Assembly: GCA_029747585.1 (NCBI GenBank)
Contig: JAPEVF010000037.1
Location: 98,151-162,150 of the forward strand
Reading direction: 5' to 3'
Length of the DNA stretch: 64,000 nucleotides
From: Pleurotus djamor
Taxonomy: Eukaryota; Basidiomycota; Agaricomycetes; Agaricales; Pleurotaceae
Part shown: piece by piece, positions 57,211 through 64,000 of the stretch
Position numbering within the stretch: the first letter of the stretch is position 1
Layout of the letters: each line of letters starts with the position of its first letter
Notes under the pieces: model-generated
What the model saw: the letters and a program-made list of their open reading frames with translations, nothing else
Database searches by the model: none
Told to the model about the DNA's origin: nothing
Made by a program: the position numbers and the translations under genes

Positions 57211-60200
57211 ATGTCCTCCATGTCTGATTCCGAGTCAGGACAGCACCAATCTCTAGCTGCACCTTCCAATTCTTCATCATCCGGATCTCCTCCTCTTCCC
57301 TACCATATCGCAATGCAATCACAACAACAGCCATTCATTAGGCCGGATTCGCCATCCGAGACCATCAACAACTCTTCGAACCACCCCAACTCTATCCATT
57401 CTCATCAAGAAGCACTCTACAATTTCCCCCCTCAGCATCAAATGTACAACACTCACCCCGATTACTCCTCTGATGTTGAGCAGAGGCAACATCACCCGGG
57501 AAAAATGAATGGATTCGGCCAAGGCCCCAATGGCCAGTTCAAATCTTCCGGCTACCCATATTCGAATAGTTCACGTCAGCGACACCCCCAATCAAACAAC
57601 GTACTCCCTCAATCGACCTCCCTCCGAGACAACCAAAACGCCTATTATCCTAACGAAGTCTTTTCTCCCCAATTAACGTCACCAACTCAACCTCACATCC
57701 AAGCATACGAGCCTCGTGCTAGCTACGACTTCGCCGGACCCCAGCCGAACGTAGCGGGCTCGAGTCACAAGTCGTTCGGTCTTGACTCATTTACCGCTGG
57801 CGGTGCCAATCCCAATGCTTTCGCTCACCAATCCGGCTCTAAGGTCCTATCACACAACCAACTTGCTAATGGCTACCCAATTCCCAGTAATGTCTACGGT
57901 GCCGTCCAAATTTCGTCGCAGACACCGTTTGGACCCCATGTTCCAACCACCGTCTCGTCCTCGTCCATCAACGGGTCTGCCGTGGGCGCTTCTCACCCAC
58001 TGGGACCGAGCAACGGTGCTAACTATATTGGCGCGGCGACCGCCCGCAACGACGGCACACAGGAGGAGATTTCCACGATTTTCGTCGTAGGATTTCCGGA
58101 CGATATGCAAGTGAGTCGCATTACATAAGCCTGTAGCGTCCTCCCNTTTTTGACGCCTTTCCCCCTTTTTAGGAACGTGAATTCCAGAACATGTTCACTT
58201 TTTCGCCTGGTTTTGAGGCAGCGACATTGAAGATCCCCAACTCCAACAAGGACCATAACTTCGGCGCCGGTTTCAGCGGTCGTGGCGGTCCTGGGTACCC
58301 AAATGGCTACATGGGCCCAAATGACCCCTACAACATGATCACTGTGCACCAAGGCGGTGTTATTGTCGATAATGGTCGGGATGGCATGCTTTCATCTTGG
58401 CCTTCCAATAATGCGCCTGATGATGGGCTTTCCGCCAGCCAGCTTATGGGCCAGAACGGCTTGAGTTTACCCCGCAAGCAAATCATTGGATTTGCCAAGT
58501 TCAAGACTCGTTTGGAGGCGCTCGCCGCTAGGGATGGTCTTCAGGGCAAGCGCGTTGATCTTGAGAAGGGCGCAGTACTGAAGGCCGAAATGGCTCGCAA
58601 GAACCTCCACACCAAGCGAGGAGTCGGTCCTGTCCCCGGCCTTGTTGGCAACGGTCTCGATATGGGCAGCGGTAGTCTTACAAGTGTCGCCTCATACCCG
58701 CAAGGATTGATGAACGGCCTCGTCAGCTCAGATTCGTTAGGCTACGGAGGTGTCGAGCTCACCAATCGTGATCGCTCACTGGGAGCCCTTGAAGCTGTCA
58801 GTCAAACTTTCAACGGTCGCTGGCGAGAACAGCTGGTTGATCCCCATGGCCAGGGACGACGAGACGACGAAGAAAGACGTAAGGCTGGCATCCTCAACGC
58901 CATGGGTTTGTCGAGCCGAGGTGTCAGGGAAGATGAAGAAGGCCAGCGCCGTAGCAAACTCCGTGCTCGCGATACCGTTGCTTTCGATGCCTTCCATTCC
59001 GTTCCCGCCATGTCGAGGCAAACATCCCAGTCGATCAATGGCAGCAACGGCGTTCTGAATGATCGGGACCTGCCCAACGGTGCAGCCACGGCTAACGGCT
59101 ACTCCTTTTCGGGTCTTGGGGGTCATTATGTTGAAGAAGGGCTGGGTCCTTGGGACCAAGTGGTGAAGACGGCACCTCTGCCTATATCTTCGTCGCAGCG
59201 CTCCTCGTCGCCTCATCTCACTTCGAGCTCCTTCAACTCCAATCCTGATCCTGTCCGTTCCTTCTCCCCTTCTATCGGCAATCGTGACGCCAACCACCAG
59301 CACTCCCAGTCTCAGTCGAGCTCATCAAGTATCGTCGGGCCTACGCAAGTGATGCCCAGTCATCGACCAGGCGCTGTTGGGGAGCCTGTCCCGGCGACCA
59401 TCGACACAGATATGGCTCAATCAATGGGCACGCTTGCTGTGAGCACTAACAATGGCAACACTTCCCCTCAACTTCCCTCGCCGGCATCGGGCTCGAGCTC
59501 TGGTGGAAGCGGCCGCAACGGCGTTGATCGCAACCCTCCTATCAACACCCTGTACGTTGGCAACTTGCCCAATACCCCTCCGCCTGGTCTCCCCCAGGAT
59601 TCCCTCGAAGATAAGTTGCGCGATCTTTTCAAGTCTCAAGCTGGGTTCCGCAAGATGTGCTTCAGCCAGAAGAGCAATGGCCCCATGTGTTTTGTTGAGG
59701 TAAGCTTCCCTTCCGTATGTGCATAATATCTGTCTTTTTGACTTCGTCGTTAGTTTGAAGATGTCACCCTTGCTTCAAGGGCTCTACACGAGTTGTATGG
59801 CCACACCCTCAACGGCCTTGTCAAAGGTGGAATCCGCCTTTCCTACAGTAAAAACCCTCTGGGCGTTCGCACTCCGACGAGTGCCGGAAGCAGCGGGCCT
59901 TCTATGCAGCAGCAGCAGCTTCAAGGTACTACCGCACAGCAAGCTGTTGACTCTCTCCCCAGCCGCTTCGATGAGCAAGTACGACCTACCATCCTCCGAC
60001 GTGATACCAACCCTCCTCCCCCTCAAACTACCTATATGACCTCTCCTCCTCCTCGATTTGTCTCTCCCACCCCATCCGGTGTTAACTATGGGGCATCAAA
60101 TAGCATCCCCCATCTCCTTTCCCGAGGTAGCCAACCAAACCTTCAAAGCTACGCGTCCACTTTTTCGCCGTTCGGGTTATCTAGTCCGCCTTTCGATTCG

Positions 60201-60227
60201 CCAGGCCCCGACCACAACGCGCATTAA
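57211..60227 (+). CDS. Scw1/Whi3-like RNA-binding protein (two RRMs)
   Basis: Exons 57211-58110, 58173-59699 and 59754-60227 total 2901 nt, 966 residues, all phase 0. The long N-terminus is Ser/Asn/Gln/His-rich and disordered. RRM1 begins [12 protein letters not shown] at the first splice junction and continues [20 protein letters not shown], then an inserted Gly/Asn-rich loop, then [20 protein letters not shown] and [23 protein letters not shown]2 is near residues 750-850: [56 protein letters not shown], ending YSKNPLGVR. This is the signature of fission-yeast Scw1 and yeast Whi3, which bind mRNA in the cytoplasm and control cell wall, growth and cell cycle. The start is uncertain: the frame is open to 57103 and an upstream exon may add residues (YDEDYINKSLLASLDAQAD). 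The N at 58146 is in intron 1. Confidence 0.88.
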
Positions 60228-60900
60228 ACGCTCAAGCATTCTTCAAGCATAGACGCTCCTCATCTTGCTGACTCGTTCAGTCCTTCGCCACTCATATGAG
60301 CATTAACAATATTTTTCGCAATCCCTCTCAAGAAACTCAATTTACTTACATCGCCTGCAAGATTGTCGCAATTAACATATGTAACCCAAGTTCAGTCACG
60401 AGTCTCTCATCATCGCCAACATGTTTTATACGTATCCATCTCATATTCCGTTTCGTGTGCTTACTTACTTGGTTCTCTCTCTCCTCTCTGGTCGACGCCG
60501 ACCCACCCACTTTGCTTCTCGGACTTGTTGTTCTCACATCTGTTTATTTATTCCGTTCCTCACAACACCTTCGCACATGTCTCGATCACAAACGTCATGG
60601 AAAATAACTCACCTACTTCTTCGTCGATCAGGTCCTCCGTCCCGCACCCATCACCGAGCCGAACGATCGCGTTGCAGGCTAAACTGTTCCTGTGAGTAAT
60701 TCTCATTATTTTATTTTGTGCACTCACCTCATTTCCGCGGATTACCTAGAACGTTGCTCGGGGTACACTCACTCATCCCCATCTGCCTAGATAGCCGTCT
60801 GTGGAACATCCCTGACGACACAAATGGAAATTCCGGTGAGTAATGACTTTGCTACGAATTCGGTACCCGCGCACTCACTTTGTTTCCAGGTTTGACTTCG
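60228..60900. other. 3' flank of the Scw1-like gene
   Basis: 3' UTR-like AT-rich stretch, then pyrimidine-rich sequence. No gene. The first degenerate copy of the repeat described next (ACTCACTCATCCCCATCTGC) occurs near 60765. Confidence 0.35.
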
Positions 60901-61530
60901 GTGCCTCACCAACGGCCTCGAATACACTTACTCATTGCCTACTCATCCCCGTCTGCCTACACCTCGATCGTAGGCATACAGACAGATCGGGTAAGTCATT
61001 TGTTTCATTCCCAAATAGGTTTTCTTACCACGATCCCTTGTTTCCTCCCCACTCCCTAGAATCTTTGTCCACATCCCCGCAAACCAATGGGGCGACTGGA
61101 GGTGCACGAGACCTCAAAGGTAAGCTGTCCTGCCTTTGTACCTGAATTCCCGAAGAAGCTGACATGGATATTTGAATGTTGCCTGACCAAAAACAGATAC
61201 TCACCCCGAAAAACACCCATCCTCGGTTTATGGGGATTTTAGGACTCTCGGGGACGTCACCAACGACCTCGAGTATACCTACTCATCCCCATCTGCCTAC
61301 ACCTCGATCGTAGGCATAGGAATTAGTTAGGCAAGTCCCTGGTTTCATTCCCGAAACCCTGTACTGAGTTCCCTCCCCACTCTGTACTAGAATCTTGATC
61401 CCCTTCCCCGAAATGGAACGGAGCGGCTAGGAATGCTCGAGGCATGAAGGGTAAGTCACACGGCCATCGTCTCTGAGATCTGCAAAGAACTGACATGAGT
61501 AATCAAGCTTTCCGCAACAAAAACTCAAGT
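60901..61530 (+). repeat. Degenerate tandem repeat, period about 340 bp
   Basis: CCTACTCATCCCC[G/A]TCTGCC followed by TACACCTCGATCGTAGGCAT occurs at 60939 and again 340 nt later. The flanks align too: CACCAACG[G/A]CCTCGA upstream, and TTTCATTCCC, TTCCTCCCCACT, TAGAATCTTG downstream, then a GGTAAG site. Two diverged units, possibly a third at 60765. The unit boundaries look like exon and intron pieces of an old duplicated gene. Confidence 0.6.
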
Positions 61531-64000
61531 TTACCCCGAAAAACTCAAATGCTCAAATTCCTCATGAACGGCGATACGCTCGCCAGTGCCATTCATATCC
61601 CTCATATAGTACGTACTTAAGCTTACTTGGATAACGTTTGCGAGAGCTGATATCAAGATCTTGGTTAGGAATCTCGGTTTTCGTCCTCGACGCGGATTCT
61701 TCAATTTCTTCATGGGAAGCGCACGTAGATGTATGGGAGCGAGTATCCCTGAGAGGTACGTGATAGGTCCATCGTCACCCGAGTTTATGAAACGCTCACG
61801 TCAATACTCACCGTTCTAGGACGAAATCACTTCCTGACCCATCCGAAAATGTTGAATTCCCGGTCCAACACGAACGGTCCGAGGACAAATCTTATTTCCC
61901 CAGGTTACGACATTACTACCGCACCCACGACCGAGTTTACGATGCCTTGGTATTCGTTTTCAAAGGTCTAGCCGGCACCCTTCCCATCGCGCCGAAACAC
62001 GCACCACGCCCGAACGCACGTAATTATCGCCAAGGAATCGATCTACGAATCATATAAGATCATCAGTAAGTCATGCCATCATGTTTCTAAAGCGATATAC
62101 TCACATCTTGCCAGTTTGTGTTTTGCCCATCATCCGGGATAAAATCTTTGTTTCCTCCACCAAGCCTCGAAGGGGCGACCTATGTCGTACAGCACGTCGA
62201 TGGTGAGTCATAAGCAACCGTTGTTCATCGCCTATTTGAGTCTAATCACGGGTTTTAGAAGAGTTATCGTGCAGACTGGTGCTTGGCACTTACCCATCCG
62301 GAAATGATGATTTGACGGCCAACCACGGATCTACGCCATACGATCACCACGGCTCCCTGTTCGTAGACCATGGTTGATCCCTGGACCAAGTTTGCGAGGG
62401 TCTCCAATTAGTCCTTGAAATCCGACCCATCAGCTACCTCCTCGCGCCGAATTCTTGAAACAACCAGATACGCCGTAATTACGACCAAGAAATCGATCCT
62501 TGATGGTCTTTGAGTTAAAGGTAAGCTCTCTTACCAAGGTTCATTGAATACTCACCCACCTATCTTCAGATTTCGCAGTTTTTGTCCCTTCAACCCGGAA
62601 TTCTGATATTTTCATCTGTGCAATCTTGATGGATTCGGTTCGTTTCGTGTATTCACAGACTGGTACGTCGTTTATCTATCTTTGATAACGGTTCCTAGAT
62701 GACTGACATCGAAATTGACCCAAAATCAACAGGCACTCACCTCATGGTGAACCGAGTGAAAACCTTGCTTCCTCCGGGAAATCTTGATGGAACGACGTCC
62801 TTATGCTTGGACAACAAAATTAAGCCATCTATTCATCATCTAACACCGTTAAAAACGTTCTGACATACCTGATTTAGAAGTTACTGATGATTCTTTGCGC
62901 GACCACCTCCAAATTTGCGAATAACGATAGGACGCCGAAACTCTGGCCCTATCCAACCACATCCCCGAGTTCCTGTATCATGTCGTCACCTATGCCCGAG
63001 TTTACGAAAGGATAGACGGCGGCGTTGATAATCCCTCCCGCACCTACCTCCCCGCTCAAAATATCGATTTACTCGATCAGGACTCGCTGCGCCGGTCCGA
63101 TTCTTGTTGGCCCTTGATGGTACGCCATCCATACACCTTCTCATGACGTTGAAAGAACGCTAACATACAGATTTTCAGCCGTGATGATGGGATCTCCCCC
63201 CGACCGACCACAAATTCATGAATAACCCACCAACGCTGGAACGCCGAACGAATGCAAGTATACCCCCGAGGTTCTACATCACCTGCGCACGTCATACCTG
63301 GTTTATGAAAGGGTAGGACGTGTTTTGGAGATTTCGACCATGGGGGACGTTCCATGGACGAATTTTTGAAAATTGCTGGAAACGCCGGGGAACCGCTGGG
63401 GGAACGATGCGAGGTCCTATGCGATGTATATGTGAGTGGTTTCAATGGTGCGCCTCGAAGAGGAACTTACTAATTCTTGTTTTCTTGTTTTTCCCTCCTC
63501 CCGCGTAGATGCCTTGTCCCCTCGCTCGAACCTTGTCCGTTCGATCGAAACGTCGTACGCCCACGAAGGTGAGCTGTATGGTCATCTTCTCATACGCTTA
63601 CGAGAGGCTGAATCAATGGATTAGTAGTTTTACTGGGTACCCAACCCCGGACGCGACCCCTCGAAAAATCACCCCAGATCATCAAAGGAAGGAAGAAACA
63701 TGTTTATTAAAGGTATATAAAACATGTGTGAGTACTTAACATCGTTGTATTGGCTACCCGTTGTCCACCAGCACTGACTATAGCCTTCTCCCAGCCCTCC
63801 CTCCCCCTCCCCCGAAATCCGACCATATCTCCTCCGCATCGAAACGCCCCGGTCCAGGGACGATACCTCCATGGTCCTACGGGTCTGGGGTATCCCTGGA
63901 CGAGTTTGCGAAAGGCTTGATAAAAAGTTGAAGGCATCGTCGAAGAAACTGTCTTCGGGAATATTCCGANTTTTTTTCTTTTTTTTTTCTTTGAATTTTC
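61531..64000. other. Decayed repetitive tail, no intact gene
   Basis: Recurrent motifs suggest a broken duplicated coding unit. THDRVYDALVFVFKG followed by ARNYRQGIDLRI is at 61917-62056; DQVCEGLQLVLEI followed by RRNYDQEIDP at 62385-62505; TYARVYERIDGG followed by LPAQNIDLLDQD at 62989-63080. CGAATTTTTGAAA at 63358 and CGAGTTTGCGAAA at 63902 are further nucleotide echoes. Each unit hits stops or lacks continuity. An N at 63970 precedes a T run. Confidence 0.4.

Noticed and set aside
58776..59303. 175-residue minus-strand ORF
   Set aside because: Antisense shadow of exon 2 of the Scw1/Whi3-like gene.

Overview
This window looks like nuclear DNA of a filamentous basidiomycete, most likely an Agaricomycete. 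Most genes are broken into short exons by 45-130 nt GT..AG introns. Several families present are typical of Agaricomycetes (lineage-expanded F-box-like proteins, DUF6533 membrane proteins, an Scw1/Whi3-type RNA-binding protein). There is no operon structure and no bacterial-type RBS. Coordinates and splice junctions below were derived by hand from the sequence; where a full exon set is given, its total is divisible by three and the joined frame is open. All ten Ns sit beside homopolymer runs. In all three genes that contain one, dropping the N restores the frame, so they look like assembly marks, not mutations.

Left flank (1-12 kb) holds ordinary single-copy genes: the 5' end of a Ser/Thr-rich protein (minus), a 14-exon ACR3 arsenite efflux gene (minus), dynactin p62 (minus), a secreted SGNH/GDSL hydrolase (plus), a small conserved fungal protein (minus) and a four-helix membrane protein (plus). 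Right flank (54-60 kb) holds a PY-motif membrane protein and an Scw1/Whi3-like RNA-binding protein. After these comes a gene-poor tail of decayed repeats (60.2-64 kb).

The accessory core (about 9.7-48.5 kb) is built from three multigene families. (1) A cluster of F-box-like/LRR-like genes, here FBX-1 to FBX-14: ten intact, one with an altered N-terminus and three relics. All intact copies have two exons split by a single phase-1 intron. (2) A family of very small proteins that I do not recognise from any named family, here S1 to S6. Exon 1 carries a Gly/Asn-rich motif of the form Y-G-D-x-Y-N-G-x-I-x-x-S-N-V-G-G-R-S-N, and exon 2 carries one C-terminal membrane helix. These are interleaved with the F-box genes and sometimes head-to-head with them. 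(3) Two DUF6533 seven-helix membrane proteins in tandem.

Many F-box copies share a promoter block (TGATTGATGATCAGG followed by TATAAAG), which implies common regulation. Relics, nonsense copies and a lost-intron copy show birth-and-death evolution. A 664-bp Tc1/mariner-type MITE lies inside the cluster. The best candidate for an undescribed system is the interleaved S-family plus F-box cluster: small membrane proteins with an amyloid-like or beta-arch-like motif beside rapidly diversifying putative ubiquitin-ligase adaptors. Function is inference; the sequence relationships are read directly.
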